DNA from: Chlorops oryzae
Taxonomy: Eukaryota; Arthropoda; Insecta; Diptera; Chloropidae
Direction of reading: 5' to 3'
NCBI GenBank assembly: GCA_020466095.1
Contig: CM035808.1
Coordinates: 13,781,163 to 13,845,162, forward strand
Length of the DNA: 64,000 nt
Position numbers and translations under genes: made by a program
Part shown: positions 1-11,760 of the stretch, in pieces
Position numbering within the stretch: position 1 is the stretch's first letter
Layout: each line of letters starts with the position of its first letter
The notes under the pieces: generated by a model
What the model was told of the DNA's origin: nothing
What the model saw: only the letters and a program-made list of their open reading frames with translations
The model's database searches: none

Positions 1-364
1 CAATTCGAATCATTTTTTCTATTGTTGATAGGATTATTTTTTCCAATTCTTTGTTGGTTGTTGCTTTGTTATTGGATTTTTTCCTGTTCGTCCTGTATTC
101 TGTAGTTTGCTATTGGACATTCCTACGTGATTCGTATGTTTACCTTATCATCCGGTTCCTTGCTCACAAAATGTTCGGCCTTCATGCTCGAACACCTTTT
201 TCGATTTTGATGGGATTTTTTTTTTTTTTTTTTTTTTTTGCTTTGTTTTGTTTTATTTTATTTCTCGCTAGTTTCGATTGAGAATTTATTTGCCTTAGGT
301 TTGTGATGTTGCTAGGACACCGGATAGGACATTGAAAAAATTTCGAGCTCATTGAATTTGAGAT
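1..364. other. no gene seen; T-rich DNA
   Basis: This stretch has no convincing coding or RNA gene. It contains a T run of about 24 bases near 216-239. The short open frames are rich in Phe/Leu and are what T-rich DNA gives by chance. Confidence 0.5.
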
Positions 365-1107
365 AGAGATTATTTTATTCTTCTTGAGATTGTTTAGATT
401 TGAGATAATAATTGATAATAGATAGATTAATTAGAAATTAAAGTAGATAATGTAATAGATAGGATAGAATAGGATAAATGAGGAGAATAGACAAGCTAGA
501 GTAGCTAGAGCTGAGATAGATGAGAAAGAGCTTAAGATAAGTATAGATTTTGAGATTAAAGATGAGATAGAAGATAGAAGATAGAAGATAAAGATAGATA
601 GATAGAATAGAGATAGAATAGATAGAAATAGAAATAGAGCTAGAGTGATAGAGCTAGAGCTAGAGATAAGATGAGATAGATGAGATAAGATAAGATAAGA
701 TAGAAGATAGAAGATAGATAGAATAGAATAGATAGAAATAGAAATAGAAATAGAGATAGAGATAGAAGATAGATGAGATAGAAGATAGAAGATAAAGATA
801 GAAGAATAGAGAATAGAAATAGAGAAATAGAGATAGAGAATAGAGATAGAATAGAAGATAGAGATAGAGATAGAATAGAAGATAGAGAATAGAAATAGAA
901 ATAGAAAAGAAATAGAATAGAATAGAATAGAAATAGAAATAGAAATAGAGAATAGAAATAGAGATAGAGATAGAGTAGATAGAGATAGATGATGAGAGAT
1001 GGAGATAGAGATAAAGATAAAGATAAAGTTAAAGATAAAGATAGAGATAGAGATAGGAATAGAAATAGAAATAGAAATAGAAATAGAGATAGAGATAGAT
1101 ATAGGAT
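365..1107. repeat. degenerate GATA/GAAATA-rich simple repeat
   Basis: About 740 bases are built almost only from GATAGA, GAAATA and GAGATA words on the plus strand. The long minus-strand open frames here encode Ser/Ile/Leu/Phe repeats and are by-products of the repeat. The tract is interrupted at 1108 by a hAT-type element whose target duplication lies in the repeat edge. Confidence 0.85.
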
Positions 1108-1579
1108 CAGGGGAGGCAAGTTCCAAAAATATTGGGGGAGAGGGGTAAAAATTTTATGAAGGGAACAATACGCAGTGTTTAGTATGTTAGATGTCAAATA
1201 TTGAAAAAGTGCAATATATCTACTGCAATTGGAATAAAGTTCTAACCCTTCTCGGAATGGGAAAGATATCGATACTTATAGTCAATCCTTGACACATATT
1301 TTGGTTGGAGGAGGTTCGAACCAGTGTTCGGAGAATTCTGCACGAATGTGAAAAGTAGGGTGGCACAGGCGGGTAAATTCAAATTACCGGAACTTCAAAA
1401 TTGTAGTAATTTAGTTAAGAAATATGAAAGATGATTAATCTCAGATGAATTATGGGGATTGCAGAATAAAAGTGTGATATTCTAGAATATCTTTACAAAA
1501 TTCTCAAATATTTTTTTCAGTTGCCGAAAATTTTTGGAGGGGCAAAAAGTGCCTTTGCCCCCCATAGTTGCCGCGCCTG
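1108..1579. mobile_element. hAT-type non-autonomous element (MITE) with 8-bp target duplication
   Basis: The element begins CAGGGGAGGCAA and ends TTGCCGCGCCTG, which are imperfect inverted termini of the hAT type (CAG...CTG). It is flanked on both sides by the 8-bp direct repeat TATAGGAT (1100-1107 and 1580-1587), the target duplication length expected for hAT transposases. No transposase is encoded. It sits at the end of the GATA-rich tract. A related terminus (CAGGCGCGGC) occurs in the element at 15287. Confidence 0.75.
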
Positions 1580-1587
1580 TATAGGAT

Positions 1588-2682
1588 AGAGAGGGTAACT
1601 ACTTTTGGTCCTGTGACCCAATTATTAAAGTTACTTGCAGGGTAATTTTGAGTTTCTGGTTTTATTTCCGGGGAAAAAACCTCCCAAAATTTTCTGCCTT
1701 CAGTCTAAAAATCACATTGCAAAGAATCCAAGCACGACAACGTCCAGTCCTTCTGCTGTGTTAATTGCCCAGCCTTTATGTTCAATCGATCTATTCTGAA
1801 TCTCATCATCGTATCCCTCATCACTTTACTAACGATTTGGACATTATCTCTTCTCAATCTTCAATTCTTCTGTCTTGTTTCTACCTGGTCATAAGACACC
1901 GGCTAACTCCATTTTTTGTTTTGCTTCTTTTTTTTTTTGGGCTTCACTTCCTTCTCATATGCATACCTTCCTATCGTGAACAGCCCTTAGAATATCTTAG
2001 AGTACGCATTTCCTTTTCTCCCTTCTTTTTTTCGCGCTTCTTCTTCGTCTAATTCTTTGCGTTGTTTGTATGTTGTATGCCAGCAGAAGAAAAACAAAGG
2101 AATAATATGCTTTATCTCATGGTTTTGAATAACCGAAGGGTGTTTTCTCCGCAGGCAATTTCTTCGAGCGTAGAAACATTTGTATCTCTTACCATCTCTT
2201 ACCTTTTTAAGAGCTCTTCATCCTTTCATCGTTTGTTTCCCATCGATTATGTAATGGAAAAATTAGCTCGATTCCTGTTCCATTGACCACTTGCATACAG
2301 CATTCAACACTTGATTGACAGTCAAATTAGTTTTGTTAGTTGACCTCTGGGGGTATGCGTGAAATAGCAATGAACAAAAAAGTCCATTTAAAAAATTTCA
2401 ATAAAATAAAATCAAATGGGGTGATCTTCTTCGAGATAAGATTAGGATAAAACAAGTTGAAGGCTACTTTGAAACACATTTGTAGAGCTTTGCAAGGTCT
2501 TTCAAACACTAAGTGTTAAGATCATGAAGCATCTAGGATTGTTAAATTTGATCTTCCGGAAAAAAAACTAGAAGAAGATTTCCTACGACTTCCGTGCTAT
2601 AAATACCAATGGTAAATAATTTAAAAAACATAGCCAGACTATCTGAGCTCCCCAATAATCGACAGCTATCGAAATAATGTGT
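1588..2682. other. no gene seen
   Basis: There is no supported gene. The open frames are short, T-rich and lack splice or start context. The region could hold regulatory DNA upstream of Imp, but nothing in the sequence proves it. Confidence 0.4.
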
Positions 2683-2690
2683 TCTATCAT

Positions 2691-3023
2691 CAGTGGCGTA
2701 ACTTCACCTTGTGGGGCCCGGGAGAATTTTTTTTTCGGGGGCCCTCCTCTATCGATGCCAAATTAAAAAATAAAAAAAAGGACCAGAATGGATAATAATG
2801 TTTATTTTAAATATAAAAAGGTATTAATAGATAAGAATACATCTAAATGTATCGAGGGCCCGTTCATAAATGCTCGAATTTGATTCGAAATGTGTAGAGA
2901 AAAAATTAGTGCGAATTTAAAATATCTTTCGGTTGACAGTTAGTTGACACAGGTGCGTGTGGCCCCCTGGGTTAGGCGCCCGGGATATTGTCACCCCTAA
3001 CACCCCCGATAGTTATGCCACTG
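2691..3023. mobile_element. hAT-type MITE with 8-bp target duplication
   Basis: A 333-bp element has termini CAGTGGCGTAACT and AGTTATGCCACTG, a near-perfect inverted pair. It is flanked by the perfect 8-bp duplication TCTATCAT (2683-2690 and 3024-3031). CAGTGGCG-type ends with 8-bp duplications are characteristic of the hAT superfamily. The interior is GC-rich near both ends (GGGGCCCGGG, GGCGCCCGGG) and AT-rich in the middle, with no coding capacity. Confidence 0.85.
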
Positions 3024-3031
3024 TCTATCAT

Positions 3032-5600
3032 ATTGAAAAAAGCATACTTGCGTGTAAAACTTTTCGAACAATCCCCGCTATAAGTACATAAGAGCCATCA
3101 TATATTTGATAGTACGAAAGGAAATGCTTGCTTGAGATCTCTTCGCACCCTCGCCAGAGAATATTTCGATTTTCATCCCTTTCTTCGTTTGTTTAAATTC
3201 GACTTTTTCCCTTTCTTCTTTCTTCTTTCTCCTTCTATTTTTCTTTATGGCTTTTGCGTCTTATTTTGGTTCAGAGAAAGGGTTTCAAATTTTGCGAAGC
3301 GCGCTTCTTTTGACCTTTTTCCAGTTTAATGCTGCCCTTTCTGTTTCGGGGTAGCGGTCTTAAGCATCTGGCATCAATAAATTACTGTAAAAAGCCTTGC
3401 GAGGGCATTCAATTCGAGTGCGCAGCGTTGCGCATGCGCATTCTCGTTCGTCTCTTTTTCGATCGCAAATGTTTAGGAAGTTTAGGGTATAAGGAATATG
3501 CAATAAAATTTTTCATGAAATTTATTTTTGAATACTGTAAATACCCATAAAGAATTTTGATGAAAAATGAATTTTAAGATCGCCACCTACTCCTTTCAAT
3601 GTTGCCTCTCTGGCAAATCACAATTTCCTAAAAGCAAAACTGAATTTTTTATGAAATAAATTCTCTTGTAGATCTTGTGGGGGATTGACCCATAAAGGCG
3701 ACTTATTTTAATCCCCTTACGATTTATATGTACCTATATTTTTTTTAATTTTACGTATTTTCATTGGTGAATTCATAAATGCGAGGAATTGCTTGATTTC
3801 CCCTCTTTGTTTGCTTTTTCTCGGCGCATATTGACTCTTCAGCAGAGCTTTGCAATCCTCTTTTCCAAAAGTTTTTGATTAACTGAGAGCAAAATGTTGA
3901 AATAAAATTTTTTGGTCTATGGCAATTAAGGGGAATTTTCTATTCTCATTAGCTTTGATTGTAGTTGCCTCTCGGAGCAAAACAAAATAGTTCGTCTCGG
4001 AGCAGAAAATTTAACAAAAGCTCCGAGACTTGAAATAATTGAGTTTCTCCATTTTTAGCAACGAATAAAAGTTCCAAGGAAAGAAAAAGCTTTTTGGCCG
4101 TAAAAAATTCTCTTTATTTTGAGAGAAATCAAAACGAAATTCAAAAACAAAAATATCTTCTAACACACAAAAAAGTCTTCCCCTCTTTTGTAATTCTTCC
4201 CCACGTTTGCAAAGAAAAGCTTTTCTCCGTTCAAAATTCTTTCGGGTTCATTCAATTCAAACGGACGCTTCCCCTCCATAAACTCGATCAATTGTTCCCC
4301 TTCAACATGAAGTTCCCCTTTTTTCATAACAGCAATTGGCAACGCGCTTTCTGCTAAAGTTGAAAGGGGCTTTTGCGGAGAAATAGAGCGAACATCAAAC
4401 CGAAGCGATAATTTTACGTTTTTTAAGAGTGACAATGGGGAATCGCTTTGGCTTTTTATTCATGGAATTTAACTATATGAATATTTTCAATGAAATTTCT
4501 TCTTAGTGAAAGAAAGAGGGGAAAGCTTTCTCTTCGAAAATACCATAAAAGTTGAAAAAGCTCTTAAAAACGGAAAAAGTGTAATCGACTTAAATCTAAA
4601 AAAAAGCACCAATGAAGTTGATTTTTTTTTTCAATATTAATATCAAATGAATCAATGACCAATTGAAATATACTTTAAAACTTTATATTTAATCGAGCAA
4701 AACTTTTTGCAATAAAAGAGAAAGTGAGTGAAATGAAATCGCCAAAGAGAAAATCATCTTTTTTAAATGAAATCAGTATTTTTAGCCGAAAAAAGCTAAA
4801 TCTAATAATAATGGCTTTCTTGGGAGGCTTTTCTGGTGGAACTGGAATAAAAAAAACGCCTTCCCATACAAAGAGTGGAGCAAACTTTCCAGGAAGCCCG
4901 ATAACTTTTGCGCTCACGAAGCTAGCGGGATATCGTGTGAGAGAGCTTCAAAGAAAAAACGCTAGATTTTTTCAGTTTTTCTTAGAATTCTGTACTTCTC
5001 GGACACGAGCGCGCGTAGTCGCGTATTAGGAAATTGAAAAAACGTTGAATTTGAAACTTTTTCAGTTTAGTTTAGTACGTCACGTTTCGCGCTTCGCTCT
5101 TTCGCATTGAATTTGTGCGCTTTTTTCCCCCCAAATTTTGCACCGGAAAGTCGAAAAGACAATTTGAAAAGTCAAAAGCCCAAATACCATACGCTAAAAA
5201 AAAACAAAGAAAAAGAAGAAAAAAAAAAAACAATAAAAAAAAACAGAAACACCGAATAACAGAAGAAAAGTGAAAGCATTTCTTTAAGATTTTCTTTCTT
5301 TCTGTGCAAATTCTTCTCAAATGCATAATTTTCAATTGTAAAAGAACAAGAAATATACTTCCTTCGGCAGAAGAAAAAATCAAAAGAGCAAAAAAAAAAA
5401 AAAGAAACGAAAAATACCAACACAGTTAGAGATACCGTTAACAGTGTATGTGCAGAAGAAGACAAAAAAGTAAAAGAAAAAACCAGGAGAAAAGAGCAAC
5501 AAATTTTAGAAAAAACAGCAAACGCACTAATAACGACGACACCGCACAAGAAAAACAACAACAACAACAACAGCAACTAGTGTGTCGCTGCATGTTAAGT
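3032..5600. other. no gene seen; possible distal promoter DNA
   Basis: No protein gene is supported. There is a small inverted pair CTCGGAGC / GCTCCGAG around 3971-4030. From about 4900 to 5600 the DNA becomes richer in CpG and changes to an A-rich strand with CAA repeats (5549-5575), which resembles a fly promoter and 5' leader. A TCAGTT initiator-like word lies near 5062. I could not find a splice donor linking it to Imp. Confidence 0.35.
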
Positions 5601-7751
5601 TAACAGATTTTTTTCTTGTGCGGCATGTTAAATGAACAGTGACATTTCGGCGCAACAACAATAACAATAACAATTCCTGCAACCAATGACGGAAACACCG
5701 GCATTATGGCAAAATTGTTGTTGTAGTATTTTTTCATTGTTGTTTTTGTTGTTGCTCTCGGCTCGGTTCGGTTCGGCAGGGGATTTGGTGTGCGGTTGCG
5801 TGTGTGTGTTGGGTGTATGATTTCGGTACAACTTGATCGCTGTAGCGTGCAAATGCCGGTGTTTGATCAGAATGTGTGCGGGCGCATGAGAGCGTTTGTG
5901 TGTGTGTGTGTGTGTGCTCGTGTGTGTTTGCTTGCGGTGTGATAAAATTTTGAATGTTTCATTCAATTTTTTTGTTTTTAGTTTTTTGTTTTAAGTGCTT
6001 TTTTGGATAGATCCGGAAAAAGTGATTAAATCGAGAATTGGAATTTCGGAAGGCAAAGAATTAGTATTTTTTCTTTCTATCCACTACAGTAAAGCCTCTT
6101 TATGCAGTGAAAACAATTATGTATATTATAGTGTACTTTCCTCTTGCGAGTACTCCTAATTCAATGCTTTTTCAATTTCATATGAAATTTTGAATCGCTT
6201 TTTGAATTTCATATGATTTTGGATTGCGATCCAGAAATTTTGAATCGCTTTTTCAATTAAGCAAACAATTTTTTTTTTTTTGGAATACTCTAGTTCTTAT
6301 GCTTCTCGATTATTTTTCTCTTGAGCGGCAATATTTTCCCGTATGTGTCCGCTTAAAAGAGAGTACACTGCTTTTTTTTTGTTGCTTTTTTTTTTTTTGT
6401 ATGTAAGGTAATTGTTTAAATTTTTGTTGTCATTTGAAACGAGTTTCCCCATATGTAACATAATTATCTAGTCAATTTCATTTGAAATCAATAATCGAAC
6501 TTCGGTGAAAGAGCCAATTGAAGAAAATGCTTTGATTTTATTTTCCTACTCCTATAATAGAGCAAATCCATATTTATTTTTTTTGCTTTTTCTCTTCCAC
6601 CTACACAATTTGCTTTTTATTCAATGTAGGTATGTATGTATCTTTTTCGATTCTATCATATCTTTTTCGTTTCTTGTCTTTTGCGTGTTTCCTCGCTCGT
6701 TTTGCGGCGCCCCAGCTCGCCCCGCCTCGTCTCGCCTCTTCCCGTCTGGCCGGCTAGCAAATTCAAGTAACTAAGTCTGACCTACTTAGCCCACTTATAC
6801 AAATAAACACGCTGCAAATCATTTATATAAATATACATATATGTACATACAGACGTATATGTATGGATCTATGTTTAATTGTTTGTATGTTTGTATATTT
6901 TTGTACATATATTTTATATTGTTGCGGAATGTATGTTTGAGCCTAAATAGCTTTGAGGTGTCGTTGATAAGCTATAAACATGTTGCTTTACGAGTTTACT
7001 CAAACCCACCTATGCAAGGGGCCATACACACGAGCTCACGCGTCCACGTACAAAGGCATACATACATACATACATTTGTATGTGCAAATTTCTATGCTAT
7101 CGACAACAACGCCGACTGTATTCAATTATGTTGTATCGAGTTAGCTAGAAAAACTATTGAAGGAAAAAAAAAAGAAGAAACACGCATATTGATTTAGCGC
7201 TGCCACCATTTTTAAACTTTGTAAAAGTTATAGAATATTAATAAAGTTTTTAAGGTGATCTTCCATTTCGAAGTAGGCATGTACTATTTTAAAGGCGCTT
7301 CTAAAATAAGAACCAAACTCCTTGTTTTGTGAGCAAAGGGACTCCGTCAAAAATATCGGAGTGTTCTCCCCTTCCGTGACCGCCCCCAAATACAAAAGCG
7401 AATGCCCCTAAAGTGTTTATTGTCCTATATGGATTAGTAGTTCTAGAAATAGAGTATTTCCCGGATATATCCACCGTGCAAAATGCACGAAAAATAGTGC
7501 TTATAAGCGGGTCTTCTTGTATGAAAATTTAAGGCAAATGACACAAATTCGGGTGCATAAAAACGGGGAATGCTTATATCCAGGGAATACTGTATGTCCA
7601 CTCTTTACTTTTAAGAACTTGGTGGCATTCGGTGCAGCCAGAGGTTATTTTTGGAAAAAAGGTTGTTTGAACCAAGTCTTGGTTCTTATTTGGCCTGAAT
7701 ATTAAGGTTTTTTCAAAACTTTACAAAGTTTTCCAGTTCTAAGCGCATCTT
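5601..7751. other. no gene seen; microsatellites and a decayed MITE end
   Basis: The stretch holds GT-rich microsatellite around 5897-5930 and ACAT-rich tracts near 6780-6860 and 7055-7085. Between about 6130 and 6372 two inverted ends (left AGTGTACTTTCCTCTTGCG, right CGCTTAAAAGAGAGTACACTG) look like a worn relative of the TA-inserting element at 15105. No gene is supported. Confidence 0.4.
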
Positions 7752-8154
7752 CCCAGCAAACACAAGTCAAATGTTTGAGAATTTTTGTGTTCTCAAATTT
7801 GAATTCAAATCTGATTCTCATATCTTTCTCAAATCGAGAATTATTCGGGCATGTCACAGAAATCGAATACGACAGAAAACGTTCGATTTCGCTTAAATTT
7901 TCATACAAATGTAAGCGAAATCGAACGTTTTCTGTCGTATTCGATTTCTGTGACATGCCCGATTAACATTTGATTTCGATTTGAGATTGATTTGAGAACA
8001 AACCTCCTTTTTTTTTTCTTAATTTGAGAACAAAGTCCCCTTTTTCTTGAGAATGCTATCATTCTCAAATGAATCTCAAATTGAAATCAAACGTTTGACA
8101 TTTGATAACACATTTGATGTCAAATCATTCTCATCAACCTCAATTTTTGCTGGG
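7752..8154. mobile_element. foldback MITE with a perfect 51-bp internal hairpin
   Basis: The element is bounded by CCCAGCAAA (7752-7760) and its inverse TTTGCTGGG (8146-8154). It carries many TTTGAGAA / TTCTCAAA words. In its centre, 7845-7895 and 7912-7962 are perfect reverse complements separated by 16 bases, giving a 118-base hairpin. No transposase is encoded. The superfamily is not clear because no target duplication longer than two bases is visible. Confidence 0.7.
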
Positions 8155-8164
8155 TTGGGAGTAT

Positions 8165-8960
8165 TTATACCAGGTGACTGATCCTCAATGGGATTCAGTA
8201 CATACTTTTCAAGAGTTAGTAGTAAGGCTGCCATATATTCTTAAGCATACTAAATGAATATTCCACGGGAATTTTTTCCCAAGAAATTTTTCTCCACGGA
8301 AAAAGGAAGTGTTCTTTGCACTGTTTTGCCGTGATCCTCAATTAAAAGAAATTTAGTAATACTTTAGTCAAGAGTCTAGTAGTAGGCTGCCATATATGTT
8401 CTTAAGGGATACTAAATGAATATTCACGGGACCAAGTTTTTGTCCCATAGAAGATTTTTCTCAACGGAAATCTTAAGGAAGTGTTCTTTGCACTTGTTTT
8501 GAGACATTCAGGGGAATGTTTCCTCTAAAAAACTGGCAACATTGTAGTAATCTTTAGTCGAGTCAATAGGGCAGAAAAGTGTCAGGGATGACCCTTGCTT
8601 GACCAAGTTTTTGTTTAGAAGATTTCTAAATTCAATCCCTTCAGGAGTTCCCTTGGCCAATGTGCTTGAGACATTCAGGCGGAATGTTTCCTTCCAAAAA
8701 ATCGGCAACGATAGTAATTGTACTATGCATCAATTAAAGATATTTAATGAATGGCAACCTCTGCTTACCGGTCTTTTTGCGGGCATTCTTTCTCCCTTGC
8801 AATATTCTCACTTCCCAATGTGCTTCGATATGTGCATATTGTATTCCAATCCGTACTGTATGTACATATTGAAGTTGTATATATAAACATATTTACATGT
8901 GGCAACCTCTGCTACCGGTCTTTTGCGGGCAGCATGCTCTTGCAATATTCTCACTCTAAT
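8165..8960. repeat. cluster of local imperfect tandem duplications
   Basis: Several segments occur twice in direct orientation: a unit of about 155 bp (starting GATCCTCAAT at 8178 and 8333, both ending near GTGTTCTTTGCAC); GAGACATTCAGG plus GGAATGTTTCC near 8502 and 8668; and TGGCAACCTCTGCT plus ACCGGTC...GCGGGCA plus TTGCAATATTCTCACT near 8752 and 8899. The copies differ by scattered changes. No coding function is seen. Confidence 0.65.
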
Positions 8961-8999
8961 GGTTCGATAATATGCATAATGTACAGTTACGTAATGCCT

Positions 9000-10560
9000 T
9001 CCGACTCTGCTAATGCAATTATATTCCCTATTTTCCTTGTTTTTTTCTTTTAACTAAATTACTTAGTTGAAAACTCGCAATTGTGTACCATTCTTGCCCA
9101 TTTCAATTTTTCAATCTTTTTGTGTTCTCCTTTGTTTTTGCAATTTTTTCTCTTTTCCTGTACTTAGTCATGCCAGCGCTGTTACTCATTCGCTGTTATG
9201 TTAACTACATAGTCATTAACCTTAAGTGACATTTTCTCTTTATTATTATTTCTTTTCTGCTTTTTTTTTTTGCAATTATCAATGCGAATAACAACAAAAC
9301 AAATTATGACAGCGGCGCCTATCGACGTCATTTTTTCGCTTGCAGGGAGTTTTTCCTTTTTTTTTTTGCTATAAACTTTTCTATCGAGCGTTTGTGTGTG
9401 TGTGTGTGTGTGTTTCGTGTGAGTGTTAAATACACTTTAAAAGAGAAAAAAGGAATATGTGTATAGGTATTTTTCAAAATTGAATTACAAAGGCGAGCGG
9501 GCGGAGAGAAAACCTAAAGCTAACAAACTTAAATTTCCCGCGGACCTAATTGAATTTACCACGACGAGCGCCGCTGCGATTAATAATTGGGTCAGCATCG
9601 ATTGTGGAGTATCGATTGTGGGCATGGAAAGTTATGAGTCGATATCGCAAAAATTTTTTACGAATTTCAAGAAGCTCTCCAATTCCGACTCCCCTAAATA
9701 AATAGCGGTTAAAAGAATATATTAAGTGCGAATCGGATTTCTTATCAACTGAAGGCGCTCTCATTCTCCGACTTTCTCGTTCTCTTAACGATGAGTGCTC
9801 CCCTTGCTTTCGTCGTCGTCGTCGTTGTTCGTTGTTGCTGCTGCTGTGTTGTTGTTGTTTATGATTTACGAAAAAAAAACCCCATTTCATTCAATTGCAA
9901 TTTCGAATTGTCATTCTACGAAATTTTCTCTCTTCGTTCTTTCTTTTACTGCATTTTTTCGCATTTATTGTTGAAACTAAATTGCGGAAATTCCTAGCAA
10001 AACATTAAAATCTCAAGTGAACACGTCATACAAATTACGATAATGCGCTCAATCGACATAAGAGCGTGCAAAATAAGAATCAAAATATTAACAGCAAATA
10101 CCGGTTAAGAGAAAAGCAAATCTCTTGAAAGAGCCCACAAAGTTGATCGAACATTTTTGAGAGAAAATAATAAAAAATAAATAAATAAAGAGAATTCAAC
10201 TGCAATTTAACATAAAATTCTGTACTGTTATACACAAATGTGCCAAAAATAATAAAAATAAAATAAAAAAGTAATCGACATTTTAAAAAATTAAAAAAAA
10301 AATATATACCTATATAAAAAAATAAACTTATTAATTAAATAAAAAGAAATTTTTAATACTTTCTTCGCTTTGAGCAATCTCTTTGAGAGTTTCCTTTGCA
10401 TTTACTACGCTTTAAGCTTTTCATTCGACGTTTGGAACGTTCGAAAGCAAGAAATTTCCTTCAAGTGCATCTTCAGAAAGTCTGTCATTTTTTTTTTGGA
10501 TCTTGTTATAAATTTCTTAGAATTAAAAATCAAAACTAAACATAAAAAATTAACAGAAAC
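9000..10560 (+). promoter_or_regulatory. probable distal promoter and 5' leader region of Imp
   Basis: This gene-free stretch leads into the candidate first Imp coding exon at 10561. It has a GT microsatellite near 9393-9412, CpG-richer DNA around 9460-9800, GTC/GTT repeats at 9807-9860, then an A-rich plus strand (9990-10560) with the composition of a fly 5' UTR. A possible splice acceptor (TTTCTTAG) lies near 10510-10520. No start site is certain. Confidence 0.4.
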
Positions 10561-10580
10561 ATGTCGCGCTATAACAAACG
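10561..10580 (+). CDS. Imp: Imp, candidate distal first coding exon (MSRYNK...)
   Basis: An ATG in good fly context (AGAAAC before ATG) opens a 20-base coding piece, MSRYNK plus two bases (CG). It runs directly into a consensus donor GTGAGT at 10581. The remaining two bases (phase 2) join the single base before codon GTT at the Imp acceptor (26852), giving CG+T = Arg and continuing as VTTSKIII. The match of start context, donor and phase makes this a strong candidate, but it is only 20 bases and no transcript is available here. The intron it would open is 16.3 kb, typical for alternative promoters of Imp in flies. Confidence 0.65.
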
Positions 10581-10997
10581 GTGAGTCATATGAGTTCATT
10601 TATTCATTTTTTATATTTTTGTTTTCATTTATTATAAGACATGTTTGACTATTTTTATTGAAAGCTGCGGATAATGATAGAGAACAAAGTGCTTTCATTG
10701 CAACGATCAATTCCAGGCGATGGGTTACAGACAATTTTCCCGTATTATTGCTGCTATAAAATCCCTTGAGTCCAAAGATTTTTAAGTTATTAACTTATTA
10801 AACTTATTTTAGCGTTAAACATTTTGAATTTTTTGAATTTTTATACGACTTTTATATAAAAGGAGTTGAGAAGGATGTACATATGTATGTATATGACAAT
10901 CACTTACAATATGACCTTTTCTCTTAAGAAAAACCCTGGGTTCTTATTTTTACGCACCAAATAGTGTTAAAACCGCGTTTCACGGAAAACGGTGGCA

Positions 10998-11285
10998 GAT
11001 AAGAGAGGAGATGAAAGAAGAGCTCGAGAGAGACCGAGAAGAGCCGAGCAGAACGAATGAAGACCGAAGAAGAACCGAGAAAGAAGCCGAGAGAGAGAGA
11101 GAAAAGACCGAGAGAGACCGAGAGAGACCGAGAGAGACCGAAGAGACCGAGAGAGACGAGAGAGACGGGAGAGAGAGAGAGACGACGAGAGAGACCGAGA
11201 GAGACCGAGAGAGAGAGACCGAGAGAGAGAGAGAGACCGAGAGAGACGAGAGAGACGAGAGAGAGAGAGAGAGAGAGAGACGAGA

Positions 11286-11344
<59 letters not shown>

Positions 11345-11424
11345 GAGAGGACCGAGGGAGAGAGAGACGAGAGAGACGAGAGAGAGAGAGAGAGAGAGAG
11401 ATCCTAGAGAGACAGGGAGAGATC

Positions 11425-11464
<40 letters not shown>

Positions 11465-11760
11465 GATCCCGATAGAGAGAGAGAGAGATACCAGTCAGAG
11501 AAATAGACTGAGGTAGATTCAGAGACAGATTTAGAGGAAGATCCATAGAGAGACTCAGAGACAGGGATACAGATCCCGAGAGAGATCCAGAGAGAGAGTT
11601 ATCCAGAGAAGAGAGATCCAGAGATAGATAGAAAGATAGAAACGGATAGAAAGACAGAGAGTAATAGAGAGAGGTGCATAGAGATGGAAAAAGATGGTTA
11701 GAGATGGTTAGAGATGGTTAGAGATGGGATAGAGATTGATAGAGAGCGAAAAAAGAGAAA
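10998..11760. repeat. GA-rich simple repeat in Imp intron 1
   Basis: About 760 bases consist of GAGAGA, GACCGAGA and GATCCGAGA words on the plus strand, including pure GA runs of 40 bases or more near 11290-11345. Such tracts can bind GAGA factor or CLAMP in flies. The long Arg/Glu and Ser/Leu open frames on either strand are repeat by-products. Confidence 0.85.
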